Of a stretch of DNA of 34,724 nucleotides, positions 7,387 through 16,631 are shown one piece after another (positions within the stretch are counted from its first letter, which is position 1; every line of letters begins with the position of its first letter). The DNA is from a virus. Below the pieces are notes generated by a model. It was not told where the DNA came from and did no database searches. It saw only the letters and a list, made by a program, of their open reading frames with translations. The stretch covers positions 1-34,724 of IMG/VR virus record IMGVR_UViG_3300021961_000309; one strand, given 5' to 3'. The translations under genes were made by a program, and so were the position numbers.

Positions 7387-10179
7387 ATGGCAATAGACCC
7401 AAAACAACAGAACAAAATTCTAAAAGAATCAGAAAGAATTCAACAGAGGATAAATGAGTCTCAATCTGAATCAGAGAAATCTATTCTTAGAATTCTTAGG
7501 GAAAGAGCTAAACTTCTTGAACTTGACAAAAAGGTTAATGAAGAATTAGTAATATACAATAGAGCCAAAGAACAGGGAGATACCAAAGCTTTAGAAGCTT
7601 CTAAATCAAGAATTGATGGTTGGAAAAAAGAAAAGAGTGTAATCAAAGAATATTTGGGTTCACTTGATGATGTAAATACTGGTTTTAATGATTTAGGTAA
7701 AAAAATTGAAAAAATAAGTTCTAAAAGTCTTCAATCTCTTAACTTTGATGATAGGAAGGCAAAATCTTATTCTAATGCAATAGGTAAAATTGGTGAAACT
7801 GCTGATAGTTTCGGTGGTAGTGATAGAGCTAGAGATATTTTTAAAGAAATAGTTGAACTTGGAATAGACTCTAATGATATTAGTACTAAAAAACAATTAT
7901 TAACTTATGATGAAGCAGATGCTTTACAAGACCTTGAGGATTTAGAAGAGAAATTAATTACTCTTGCTGAAGAAGATAGAGATATAGCTCAAGAAACATT
8001 AGATTTGGTTCGTAAAAGGGCAGATGCAGTTAAAGAAGATATTAAGAATACTGGTAAGTTGACGAAAGAAGCAAAAGCTCAAGATAAAGCTAGAGAAGTA
8101 TTTAATAAAAAATATGACGAATTTAATGATAAAGTTGAAGAAACTGTATTATTTGCTAAAGCATTTACAAAAGAAATATCAAAAGACCCTACGAAACTTT
8201 TAAAATTAGCTCTTGTTGCGTTTACATTAGGTTTAGCTAAAGCACTTAAATCATTTGCTGAAGATGTTAAAAAAGTAACTCAAGATGTTGGGACAAGTTT
8301 ATCACAAAGTCTTAAAATTGTGAGAAAAGATATTGGTGTTCTTGATAATTTAATACAAAAGACATTTTTAGGTGTTGACCAAACAACAGCAATTAATCCA
8401 TTAGTTCAACAATTTGGTACTTTAAGAGCAGAAAACAATAAATTTATAAAAGATATAGCTCAAGGTTCAGTATTATTAGGGGTTCAAGCTGAACATGCTG
8501 CATTTGCATTAAGACAATTTCAAGTAACAGGTGGTGTTTCAACTGAAAATCTTGAAACTCAAATGAGTATTACAAGACAATTAGCAGAACAAAATAATAT
8601 TCCTATTGGTAGGTTGTTCGCAGATTTAGCAGAAAATTCAGAAGATATTGCATCATTTGGTGGAGACAATCTTTCAAATATGAAAAGAGCTGCAATTGAA
8701 GCTCGTAAAATGGGTGTGAATTTATCAACTACTGCTAAGATTGCAAACTCATTATTAGATTTCGAATCTTCTATTCAATCTGAAATGGAAGCATCCTTAA
8801 TGATAGGGAAACAATTAAACTTCAACAGAGCTCGACAATTAGCTCTTGAGGGTGATGTTGCAGGAGCAGCTAGAGATGTTGTTAATCAATTAGGTGGACA
8901 AGCAGAATTTACAAAATTAAATGTATTACAAAGAAGAAAACTTGCACAAGCTCTTGGAGTGAGTGTTGAGGAGTTAAGTAAATTAGCAAGTGGTAAACTT
9001 GAAGTTGGAATGGATGATAGTCAGGTAGACCCTACTTTACCATATATTACAAGGATGGAAAAGAGTTTAGGTGTTATTCAACATTTATTAGATTCAATGT
9101 TAGGTAACATAGGATTAATAGTTGGTGCTTTGTTCTTTTTAACAAAAGGTCGTGGATTACTCAAAGGATTGGGAATGGGTAAATTCTTTAAATCAGGTTT
9201 CGGTAAAATGGGTAAATTATTTGGGGTTGGTAAAGGTGCTAATTTGGTGGCCAAAAGTAACCCAAAACTTTTACAAATGTATAGAAAGACTGGAATGTCA
9301 TTTCGAGGTGGAACAATGGCACAATTCCTTAAAGAACGTTCAATACAACAAAGTATGAAACCAGGTTTATTTGCAAGAGGTGGTAATATGTTTAAAGGAA
9401 TTCTTGGAAAAACTGGTAATATGTTTAAAGGACTTCAACGTTCAATACAACAAAGTATGAAACCAGGTTTATTTGCAAAAACTGGTAATATGTTCAAAGG
9501 ACTTCAACGTTCAATACAACAAAGTATGAAACCAGGTTTATTTGCAAAAGTTGGTAATATGTTCAAAGGACTTCAACGTTCAATACAACAAAGTATGAAA
9601 CCAGGTTTATTTGCAAAAGTTGGTAATATGTTTAAAGGAATTCTTGGAAAAGGTAAGGGTATGTTGGGAAGAGGCCTTGGTATGTTTAGAGGAGTTAATC
9701 CAGGAGCTCTTATGGGTACAGCAGCTGCTTTTGGAACAGATAAACTTAGAGATTCAAAACTGGTAACTCCTGGTAGTGGTGCAGATAAATCACTTGGTAT
9801 ATTAGGGGAAACAGCAAAATATGCAGGAATAGGGGCAACACTTGGTTCTATCATACCTGGTGTTGGTACTGCATTAGGTGCAGGAGCGGGTTCAGCATTA
9901 GGTGGTACAATTGGACTATATAAAGAATTTTTTGGAAAAAATAAAGATAGAGGTAAAACCTTAACATCAAGTTCAACAGAAGCTCAAAAAGCATCTGAAA
10001 CAGCTACAGTGATTGCAGATAAACTTACTGTAACTTTAAATGAACAATTTAGTTCACAAATACAAACATTAGAATCACAAGTATCACAATTAGAAAAAAC
10101 TAATGTTACTAATCAGGCAATATTAGATGCTATACTAAAAGGTAATGTAGATAGAAGAAACATGGCAGATAACGGATAA
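7387..10179 (+). CDS. Tape measure protein
   Basis: This 930-residue protein would set tail length and occupy the tube before ejection. Residues 1-260 are highly charged coiled coil. A hydrophobic segment lies at ~268-287 (PTKLLKLALVAFTLGLAKAL), a second at ~570-585 (GLIVGALFFLTKG) and a Gly/Ala-rich stretch at ~811-845 (GIGATLGSIIPGVGTALG), followed by a C-terminal coiled coil. Residues ~651-753 are near-identical 23-residue repeats. Coiled coils, hydrophobic patches, internal repeats, size and position after tube and chaperone-like genes all fit a tape measure. The start has SD GAGAAGG close to the ATG. It is much longer than T4 gp29 (590 as recalled), which would predict a longer tail. Confidence 0.88.
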   Translation: MAIDPKQQNKILKESERIQQRINESQSESEKSILRILRERAKLLELDKKVNEELVIYNRAKEQGDTKALEASKSRIDGWKKEKSVIKEYLGSLDDVNTGFNDLGKKIEKISSKSLQSLNFDDRKAKSYSNAIGKIGETADSFGGSDRARDIFKEIVELGIDSNDISTKKQLLTYDEADALQDLEDLEEKLITLAEEDRDIAQETLDLVRKRADAVKEDIKNTGKLTKEAKAQDKAREVFNKKYDEFNDKVEETVLFAKAFTKEISKDPTKLLKLALVAFTLGLAKALKSFAEDVKKVTQDVGTSLSQSLKIVRKDIGVLDNLIQKTFLGVDQTTAINPLVQQFGTLRAENNKFIKDIAQGSVLLGVQAEHAAFALRQFQVTGGVSTENLETQMSITRQLAEQNNIPIGRLFADLAENSEDIASFGGDNLSNMKRAAIEARKMGVNLSTTAKIANSLLDFESSIQSEMEASLMIGKQLNFNRARQLALEGDVAGAARDVVNQLGGQAEFTKLNVLQRRKLAQALGVSVEELSKLASGKLEVGMDDSQVDPTLPYITRMEKSLGVIQHLLDSMLGNIGLIVGALFFLTKGRGLLKGLGMGKFFKSGFGKMGKLFGVGKGANLVAKSNPKLLQMYRKTGMSFRGGTMAQFLKERSIQQSMKPGLFARGGNMFKGILGKTGNMFKGLQRSIQQSMKPGLFAKTGNMFKGLQRSIQQSMKPGLFAKVGNMFKGLQRSIQQSMKPGLFAKVGNMFKGILGKGKGMLGRGLGMFRGVNPGALMGTAAAFGTDKLRDSKLVTPGSGADKSLGILGETAKYAGIGATLGSIIPGVGTALGAGAGSALGGTIGLYKEFFGKNKDRGKTLTSSSTEAQKASETATVIADKLTVTLNEQFSSQIQTLESQVSQLEKTNVTNQAILDAILKGNVDRRNMADNG
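9337..9645 (+). repeat. Tandem 69-nt repeats in the tape measure gene
   Basis: Units begin at 9337, 9439, 9508 and 9577, spaced 102, 69 and 69 nt. Each encodes RSIQQSMKPGLFAK-x-GNMFKG; the first unit carries an extra 33 nt. DNA identity between the last three units is nearly complete, including synonymous positions, so the expansion is recent. The period keeps the frame, so copy number can change without breaking the gene. Confidence 0.95.
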
Positions 10180-10183
10180 AAAC

Positions 10184-13030
10184 ATGGCATTATTTGATAA
10201 AGTAAAAGATATAAGACAATTTAATTGGAACCAAAAAGTAGGTGGTCCTGATAGAAATAATCAAGATAATTTACCTGAAGAAGCAATTGGTGAAAAGAAT
10301 TTAATTGACCAAGATTGGGAAGGACAACATAAAAAGTTTGGTGGTATAAATGCACTTCGAGGTGAAAATAATCTTGGATTTGACCAACCATTTATTTTAA
10401 AAGAAATTGGTGATAGATATGAAAGTGCCGATTTAGATGATGGTATATTTAGAGGTGGTTTAGCATTAAATGTTGTTAGAGCAGCTGAAGATGTTACAAG
10501 ATTAACAAAGTTTGCATTAACACCAAAAGGAATTATCTTTAATTTAAAACAAGCTATTTTACAACAACAAAACGCAAGAGTTAAAAATAGAACTTATAAT
10601 CCACTTGGTATATTAGGTTCTGTTATTCCAGCAGTTCATTTAACAAGACATAAAATAAGAGATGATTACAATAATGCAAATGATGGTAAATTAGAAAAAA
10701 TTTATCAAAGAAGAATTGTATCAGGTATAAATCCAGGTGGAGTTGCAGAAGTAATTGGAGATGCAGTTGATGCAGTTGTGGATGCATTTAGAGACCCATT
10801 AAATGTTGTTAATAGTGTACAAGTATTACAAAGTACAAAAGATAAATTAAGAGATTTAAATCCAAACATTCCTACTGATTACAAAGAACAAACAGAATCA
10901 AGATTCTCTACAGAGGATGATAAGTTAAGAAACGAACCTGTTCCATTTAGTAAAGATGGTAAAGAAGAAGAATCAAAGATTTATAAAGAATTACCAAATA
11001 GTGAATCAGAAAGTGATGAGTTATTAAAAGAAAAAACTCAAATGGTAATCAATAACGAAGAATTAGAGGGTGGTAATAGTACCTTTAGTGATAAGATAGA
11101 TGATATTGATTATGGTGATAATAGAATACCAAATAGTGAATCAGAAAGTGATGAGTTATTAAAATCTCAAACTCAAATGCTAACAAATAAAGAGGAATTA
11201 GAGGGTGGTAATAGTATCTTTAGTGATAAGATAGATGATATTGATTATGGTGATAATAGAATACCAAGTAGTCCAACATCATATGATTTATTAGAAGAAA
11301 CTAAACAAGATGATGGTTTAATAAACGAAGAACCATATACTGAAATAGAAAGAAATGTTGGCCAACTACGAACCAATGAAGAGAAAGAATTATACGATGA
11401 ACTTCCACAAAACAAATCTGAACGAATTGAGGTATTGAAATCAAAAAGTGTAGATAATAATTTAAGAAACACAACATTACCAAAACAATCTGTTACAGAT
11501 GAGGTTAAATCTCAAATAAGAAATAGTTCTACTGTAAAATCAGATGTTATATTGAATTATAATGATATACCTTCTGATAAACTATCTGAACGATTAAAAT
11601 CTCAAACAGATGCTCAATATTCAGATTCATTTGAAAGTGAAAATAGTATATTCAATAATATAAATGTTGATTTTAATGGTGCATTTTACGAATCTATAGA
11701 CAAATTTAATAATAAGGAAGTAAAGAGTATATTTGAATATGATTCAGGCCCGAAATCTGGATATCCAAAAAGTACCGTAAGTAATATAAATGTAACAAAG
11801 GGAGATATTAAGTCAGTAGATATTCAAGAGGCAGAACTTTATAATCTTGGTAAAGGTACTATTAAAACTCTGAATAAAAATCCATACTCAGTAGGAGTTT
11901 CAAATCAATTACAAGTGCCTTATGGTGGTCAGTTTGGAAATTTATCAACAAAAGATTTACCAACAGATTTTATAAAATTTAGAATTAGAGATGCAGTTAA
12001 TGGTAAGTGGATTATATTTCCAGCATTCATTACAAACGTAACCGATACAGTAACTCCTGAATGGACTACTGAAAGATATATTGGTAGACCTGATAATGTT
12101 CATCTTTATAATGGAGCTGCACGAAATGTTAATTTTGAATTTAGAGTTGCAGCATTCACTAAACAAGAAATACCATTAATACAAGAAAAAATGAACGCAC
12201 TAATCGGATTGGGTTGGCCTACATTTAAAAAGATTTTAAGTACAGATGATGAAGAAAGAATGGTAGCACCATATATTTATTTAACTATTGGTGATATGTT
12301 TAATAACACACCAGGATATTTTAACAACATCACAATTACGGCAGACGAATCTACGCCTTGGGAAATTGATGATGGATTACAAATACCACATTACTTTACT
12401 GTTAGTTTAGATTTTGTTCATGTTGGTAAATACTTACCTAATACATTAGGATTACATTATGATGGTATTAAACATTTAAGAGATTCTGGAGTTGGTAATG
12501 GAAACTTTGGTGTATTTGGAGATAGGTATCCAAGAGATGATAGAGGATTCACAACTGTAAATAGGACTGATGAAGCCAGAAGTGGATGGGCTAAACATTT
12601 AGCAGAACAGTATACGATGAAAGCTGGTGTTGGAAGAGGTGTAGATGATTTCAAAAAAGAAAAACCATTCAAGACACCAAAAGTAGATAGAACTTTACTT
12701 GATAATGCTATGAATAGTGTTGATGGAATGGGTGATAGAATTATAAATGCATTAAATCAACCATCACCAAAACCTGTTACTAAACCAACATTAACAACAA
12801 ATATTAGTCCATTAACTCAACAAATATTAACACCAGTACCATTTAATTCTACTGAACAAGATAATACAAGTGTTTCATTTGATGGTTTTTTAACAAGTGA
12901 TGATGGAAGTTTCGGTGATGATGCTACACCAGCAACAAAAACTAAAGCAAGTAATGATGGTATACGAAATGTTAATGGATTTAGTCAAAGGGGTGGTAAG
13001 AATTCTAATGGGACAACCACTCAACAATAA
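10184..13030 (+). CDS. Large baseplate/tail protein, possible tube initiator (gp48/gp54-like)
   Basis: The product is 948 residues. The N-terminal ~200 residues contain a hydrophobic helical stretch (GIFRGGLALNVVRAAEDV; GILGSVIPAVHL). Residues ~215-530 are acidic, low-complexity linker with two 45-residue repeats. Residues ~575-760 look like a folded domain (QVPYGGQFGNLSTKDLPTDF, WIIFPAFITNVTDTVTPEW, IGRPDNVHLYNGAARNVNF, PHYFTVSLDFVHVGKYLP). Its beta-rich, tube-like pattern and position suggest a tail-tube initiator or baseplate cap of the gp48/gp54 type; this is inference, not a clear family match. It begins 4 nt after the tape measure stop, implying translational coupling. The C-terminal ~120 residues are disordered. 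Confidence 0.85.
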   Translation: MALFDKVKDIRQFNWNQKVGGPDRNNQDNLPEEAIGEKNLIDQDWEGQHKKFGGINALRGENNLGFDQPFILKEIGDRYESADLDDGIFRGGLALNVVRAAEDVTRLTKFALTPKGIIFNLKQAILQQQNARVKNRTYNPLGILGSVIPAVHLTRHKIRDDYNNANDGKLEKIYQRRIVSGINPGGVAEVIGDAVDAVVDAFRDPLNVVNSVQVLQSTKDKLRDLNPNIPTDYKEQTESRFSTEDDKLRNEPVPFSKDGKEEESKIYKELPNSESESDELLKEKTQMVINNEELEGGNSTFSDKIDDIDYGDNRIPNSESESDELLKSQTQMLTNKEELEGGNSIFSDKIDDIDYGDNRIPSSPTSYDLLEETKQDDGLINEEPYTEIERNVGQLRTNEEKELYDELPQNKSERIEVLKSKSVDNNLRNTTLPKQSVTDEVKSQIRNSSTVKSDVILNYNDIPSDKLSERLKSQTDAQYSDSFESENSIFNNINVDFNGAFYESIDKFNNKEVKSIFEYDSGPKSGYPKSTVSNINVTKGDIKSVDIQEAELYNLGKGTIKTLNKNPYSVGVSNQLQVPYGGQFGNLSTKDLPTDFIKFRIRDAVNGKWIIFPAFITNVTDTVTPEWTTERYIGRPDNVHLYNGAARNVNFEFRVAAFTKQEIPLIQEKMNALIGLGWPTFKKILSTDDEERMVAPYIYLTIGDMFNNTPGYFNNITITADESTPWEIDDGLQIPHYFTVSLDFVHVGKYLPNTLGLHYDGIKHLRDSGVGNGNFGVFGDRYPRDDRGFTTVNRTDEARSGWAKHLAEQYTMKAGVGRGVDDFKKEKPFKTPKVDRTLLDNAMNSVDGMGDRIINALNQPSPKPVTKPTLTTNISPLTQQILTPVPFNSTEQDNTSVSFDGFLTSDDGSFGDDATPATKTKASNDGIRNVNGFSQRGGKNSNGTTTQQ
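10994..11263 (+). repeat. Two tandem 135-nt repeats
   Basis: Two 45-codon units (10994-11128 and 11129-11263) each begin PNSESESDELLK or PSSPTSYDLL-like at the boundary and contain EELEGGNS-x-FSDKIDDIDYGDNRI. They are nearly identical in DNA and lie in the acidic linker of the tail protein. They look like a recent in-frame duplication. Confidence 0.88.
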
Positions 13031-13040
13031 AAGGTAAATT

Positions 13041-13343
13041 ATGGCAAGATATAAACATACAGAGATAATCAAAGATAAAGTAACTAATAAAAGAGTTTTA
13101 AAAACTACTGAATATCCTGAAATCACACCAAGTGATGCAGATATTATTTATTACGCAAAATTCGATGATACTTTAATGGGGTTGGCAGATAGATTTTACG
13201 GAGACCAAACAATGTGGTGGATTATAGCTCGTGCAAATAATTTTCAAGGTAAAACAAAATTTCAAGTTGGACAAAAACTTATAATTCCAGCAAACACAGG
13301 TGATATTAATAAAAAATTATTAAAACTTAATTTCAATCAGTAA
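13041..13343 (+). CDS. LysM-like baseplate protein (gp53-like)
   Basis: The product is 100 residues. An N-terminal beta stretch is followed at ~40-93 by a LysM-like domain: DDTLMGLADRFYGDQTMWWI, then IARANN and VGQKLIIPA, the typical pattern in which a repeat ends in an 'LxIP' strand. T4 gp53 and P2 gpX-type tail proteins carry such a domain, which in baseplates helps assembly rather than peptidoglycan binding. The start has SD AAAGG 6 nt upstream. It is placed between the tube-initiator-like gene and the hub-like gene, as expected for a baseplate component. Confidence 0.85.
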   Translation: MARYKHTEIIKDKVTNKRVLKTTEYPEITPSDADIIYYAKFDDTLMGLADRFYGDQTMWWIIARANNFQGKTKFQVGQKLIIPANTGDINKKLLKLNFNQ

Positions 13344-16300
13344 TGTTTCAGTTTAAAGATATCGATAAAACAGTCCAAAAAACTCTATATGATAGAATTA
13401 GAGCTTTAAATCGTAAAAATGGACACATAGGTGAGAATTTAAATCTTGACCCTGTCGACCAAAATCCACAATTCAGAGGTTTTAGTATGGATGAGATGAT
13501 GACAAAGGCTTGTTGGGCTAGAGTTACTTGTCCTGTTTTTAAAAAGGATGATGAAGGAGAAATAACCGATACAGATTTTTTTAGAATATCAAGTGCTTTT
13601 GAAAATGGTGAAGAACGAAATAATATTCATAAAAATGAACCATTAGCTGTTAATGAAAAAATGAATTCTTCTAAATCTGGTTTTTTCACAACTGATGCTA
13701 ATGCAATATTTAGACCACATTCAGGTATTTCATCTATCACTACTTCATTTCAAGGTGGTCAAGGTACTACTCAACAAGCAGTTATTAATTGGAAATTCTA
13801 TGATATTAGAAAATTTAAAGAGTATGAAAATGCTTTATTAAAAGTAGGTAAAATGGTTATGGTGGAATTTGGGTGGAGTAAAAATAATGGAATTCATTTA
13901 GATAAACAACCTGTTGATGATGTTGAAGATTTTATAAAAGTTTATAGAGCTACAAATGAACAGATAAAAAAAGCGGGTGGTGATTATCATACAATGATAG
14001 GAAAGATTACATCATTTGATTATAAAATAAATCAAAATGGTGGATTTGATTGCACTACTACTATCGTTTCACTTGGAGTGGATATTTTCAAAAGTAAAGT
14101 AGAAGAAAATTCTGATGATGTAAAAATTAATGATGTTCTTCTTGAGAACACAAACGAAAAAACACTCAATGATGTTTACGCTAATTCTAATTTTTATTTT
14201 GAAAAATTTATGGCAAATTTAGATGATAACATAAAAGAATTTGAAAAGGCTGGTTATCCAGGAGTTTATCATGATGGTGAAACGGGTTGGTGTAATTGGG
14301 GATTTTTTGAAGATGTTGTTATTAATTCATTTTTTTCATGGACAAAAAAGAATCCTGATTTAGATGCTAATGGTACAAATGAAGAACAAAATTCAAACAA
14401 TAATCCTAAGTTACTAACTTTAATGAAAAGTAGGAGTATCACTTACAAAACTGAACCTGATGACGATGGTCTTGGTGGTGGTAAAATTGTAGATACTATT
14501 GCAGCAAATACACAATGTAGAAGTAATAAAAATTTATTTACTATTAGTAAAGATATAATACTGCCAGGTAAAATTCCAGGATTAGATGGAATCAATGTTG
14601 AAGGTGGTGAAGATGTGGACCCAAAATTAACTGGAAATGTTGGTTCTTTGATGCAAAAAAGATATGAGGGAACTGAAGTTTTAGAAAATTATGCAAAAAT
14701 TTATCAAAACTTTAAAAAAATAAATGATGGTAGATTTCCTAATTGGGCCATACAAACGAAATCTGGTGAAAGAGGAGTTATCAGAAACTTTGTTTTTAGT
14801 TCAGATTTTTTAAAACAACAATTTGGTAGTGGGATACATAATTTAGATAGTGGGTTGAATAGTTTTTGGAAAAGTGTTAGTTCACAATATAATAACTTTT
14901 GGGATTTTGACCTTGTGATAGATACTGATAATAGTGGAAAGATTGGTATGATTGATAGGTACACAACAGAACAACGAATACGAGAAAAGAAAGATAATTT
15001 TGTACCAGAGAAAAAGTTTGATTTAGAACAAACATTTGTGTTTTCAAATTATGGAAAAGATTCCTTAATGAAAAGTTTTGATACTTCAGTTCGATTGAGT
15101 GCAGAACAGGCAACTATGGCTGCACTACACACAAATAAAAATTTTAGTTCTGAAAATATTGAACAAACCACAAACACTCCTGAAGATATAGGAGTTAGAG
15201 CATTATCAACATTATTAAATGTTCAATTATCAGGTACTCAAGTGAAACCAAATGATGATTCTGATAAAGACCAAATCATGAAAGATATTTCTCATCCTGC
15301 TAGTATTGGTAAAATTATGAAGTATCTTCCCGCTGAGGATGGAGATTTACAAGGTAAATTTGGTATCATTGATGCTCCAAGTTTTATTAAATCTATTACA
15401 GGAGACCAATCTTATGAAGAATCATTAGAAGAAGCAGAAATGAATAAGATTGATGAAGAATCTTCAATAGAGTTTAGTGAATCATTTAATTGGTTTGATG
15501 AAAACAATCCTGCAAATGCTGGTATGATTTACACACCAACAGGTCAAATGATTCAATCATATAGAAAAACCATGTTATTATTAACAAGTAAAAAATTAAA
15601 AACATTAAAAGACTTTGACCCATTAGTTCCTTTAGAAATCAGTTTTAGTATGCCAGGAATTGGTGGTATTGATTTATTTGATATGTTTGAAGTGGATTAT
15701 TTACCAGAAACTTATTTAGAGTTTGCTGCATTTCAAGTTAAATCAATGGAACATAGTATTGATACATCGGGATGGACAACCAATATCACAGGACAAATGA
15801 GAGTTGATATGCAATATCTTATTGAAAAACTTGGTTCACTTCCAGACGATGAAGAGATAAATGTAATAACAGACCCTAATCAAACAATTGATTTTATAGA
15901 TGTTACAATTGCTAAAAGATTGAGAGATAAAAAGAAAAACTCTCAAAGTAATGAATCATCTACATCTGATACAAATGTTGTTACGAGTGATGTAAACGCA
16001 AATGAACTGAAATCTGCTGAAGTACAGGAACAAGTACAACAAGTAGAGGAAATCTATCAACAACCCGAACCAAAAAATTCCACAAATTCCACAACCACAA
16101 CCACAACCACACAAACAGATTATGGTACTGTAACCGAAACTGAAGAAAAAATAACTAATCCAGATGGTTCAACAGTTACCACTACTTCACAAGTTGCAAC
16201 AGGTTATGTTTCTTCAAGTATAATTTTTAGTGGACAAACAGACGAGGGTTATGTTGTTTGGATTAAACTATTGGAAAATGGAAAATCTCTTGACCCACCA

Positions 16301-16423
16301 AAATATGCTCAAGGTGTCTCTTCTCCTGAAAGCTCTTCTCGTAAAGATATTGCAGCTTTGAAAGCTCGTAATAATGCAGCCAAAGGAAAAACTACAAGTA
16401 AATTACCACGATATGCAAGATAA
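13343..16423 (+). CDS. Large baseplate hub-like protein
   Basis: The product is 1026 residues, and its start overlaps the previous stop as TAATG. Residues ~125-170 (FRPHSGISSITTSFQGGQGT, VINWKFYDIRKFKEYENALL, VGKMVMVEFGW) resemble the structural 'hub' proteins of marine T4-like and related phages. A further conserved block lies at ~730-830 (PTGQMIQSYRKTMLLLTSKK, PLEISFSMPGIGGIDLFDMF). The last ~170 residues are a Gln/Glu/Thr-rich linker, including a run of Thr codons made of an ACAACC microsatellite (about 16091-16110), then a short domain ending in basic residues. Placement at the end of the tail operon after a LysM protein suggests a hub or spike role (gp27-like), but no lysozyme domain is seen. 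Confidence 0.8.
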   Translation: MFQFKDIDKTVQKTLYDRIRALNRKNGHIGENLNLDPVDQNPQFRGFSMDEMMTKACWARVTCPVFKKDDEGEITDTDFFRISSAFENGEERNNIHKNEPLAVNEKMNSSKSGFFTTDANAIFRPHSGISSITTSFQGGQGTTQQAVINWKFYDIRKFKEYENALLKVGKMVMVEFGWSKNNGIHLDKQPVDDVEDFIKVYRATNEQIKKAGGDYHTMIGKITSFDYKINQNGGFDCTTTIVSLGVDIFKSKVEENSDDVKINDVLLENTNEKTLNDVYANSNFYFEKFMANLDDNIKEFEKAGYPGVYHDGETGWCNWGFFEDVVINSFFSWTKKNPDLDANGTNEEQNSNNNPKLLTLMKSRSITYKTEPDDDGLGGGKIVDTIAANTQCRSNKNLFTISKDIILPGKIPGLDGINVEGGEDVDPKLTGNVGSLMQKRYEGTEVLENYAKIYQNFKKINDGRFPNWAIQTKSGERGVIRNFVFSSDFLKQQFGSGIHNLDSGLNSFWKSVSSQYNNFWDFDLVIDTDNSGKIGMIDRYTTEQRIREKKDNFVPEKKFDLEQTFVFSNYGKDSLMKSFDTSVRLSAEQATMAALHTNKNFSSENIEQTTNTPEDIGVRALSTLLNVQLSGTQVKPNDDSDKDQIMKDISHPASIGKIMKYLPAEDGDLQGKFGIIDAPSFIKSITGDQSYEESLEEAEMNKIDEESSIEFSESFNWFDENNPANAGMIYTPTGQMIQSYRKTMLLLTSKKLKTLKDFDPLVPLEISFSMPGIGGIDLFDMFEVDYLPETYLEFAAFQVKSMEHSIDTSGWTTNITGQMRVDMQYLIEKLGSLPDDEEINVITDPNQTIDFIDVTIAKRLRDKKKNSQSNESSTSDTNVVTSDVNANELKSAEVQEQVQQVEEIYQQPEPKNSTNSTTTTTTTQTDYGTVTETEEKITNPDGSTVTTTSQVATGYVSSSIIFSGQTDEGYVVWIKLLENGKSLDPPKYAQGVSSPESSSRKDIAALKARNNAAKGKTTSKLPRYAR

Positions 16424-16450
16424 AAAAATTACATTTTGAAGTGAAAACTT

Positions 16451-16460
16451 TATATTTATA
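16451..16460 (+). promoter_or_regulatory. Candidate late-type promoter, TATATTTATA
   Basis: Same ATATTTATWA motif as at 2201, 5261 and 7111. It lies 27 nt after the hub gene stop and 25 nt before the small basic ORF that leads into thyX, so it may drive the thyX block. Confidence 0.38.
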
Positions 16461-16475
16461 ATCAAAGGTTATATA

Positions 16476-16631
16476 ATGAAAATTCTAAATACTATAAATA
16501 CATTCATTCGAATGATTACAATTAAAATTTGGTTAAAGACTCCAATGGGGAAAAGGTATGCAACCAAATACAAACGAAAAAGAAAAATGGGACTTACTCA
16601 ATTATTAAAAGGAGAACAAGATGAAAATTGA
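16476..16631 (+). CDS. Small basic protein upstream of thyX, unknown
   Basis: The product is 51 residues, with an N-terminus MKILNTINTFIRMITIKIWL (amphipathic or weakly hydrophobic) and a strongly basic middle (KRYATKYKRKRKMG). Its stop overlaps the first codons of thyX by 11 nt and the thyX SD AAAGGAGAA lies inside it, which suggests coupling. Its own SD is weak (AAAGG, 8 nt upstream). It could encode a small nucleic-acid-binding or membrane-active peptide, or merely a leader; no family is recognised. Confidence 0.5.
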   Translation: MKILNTINTFIRMITIKIWLKTPMGKRYATKYKRKRKMGLTQLLKGEQDEN

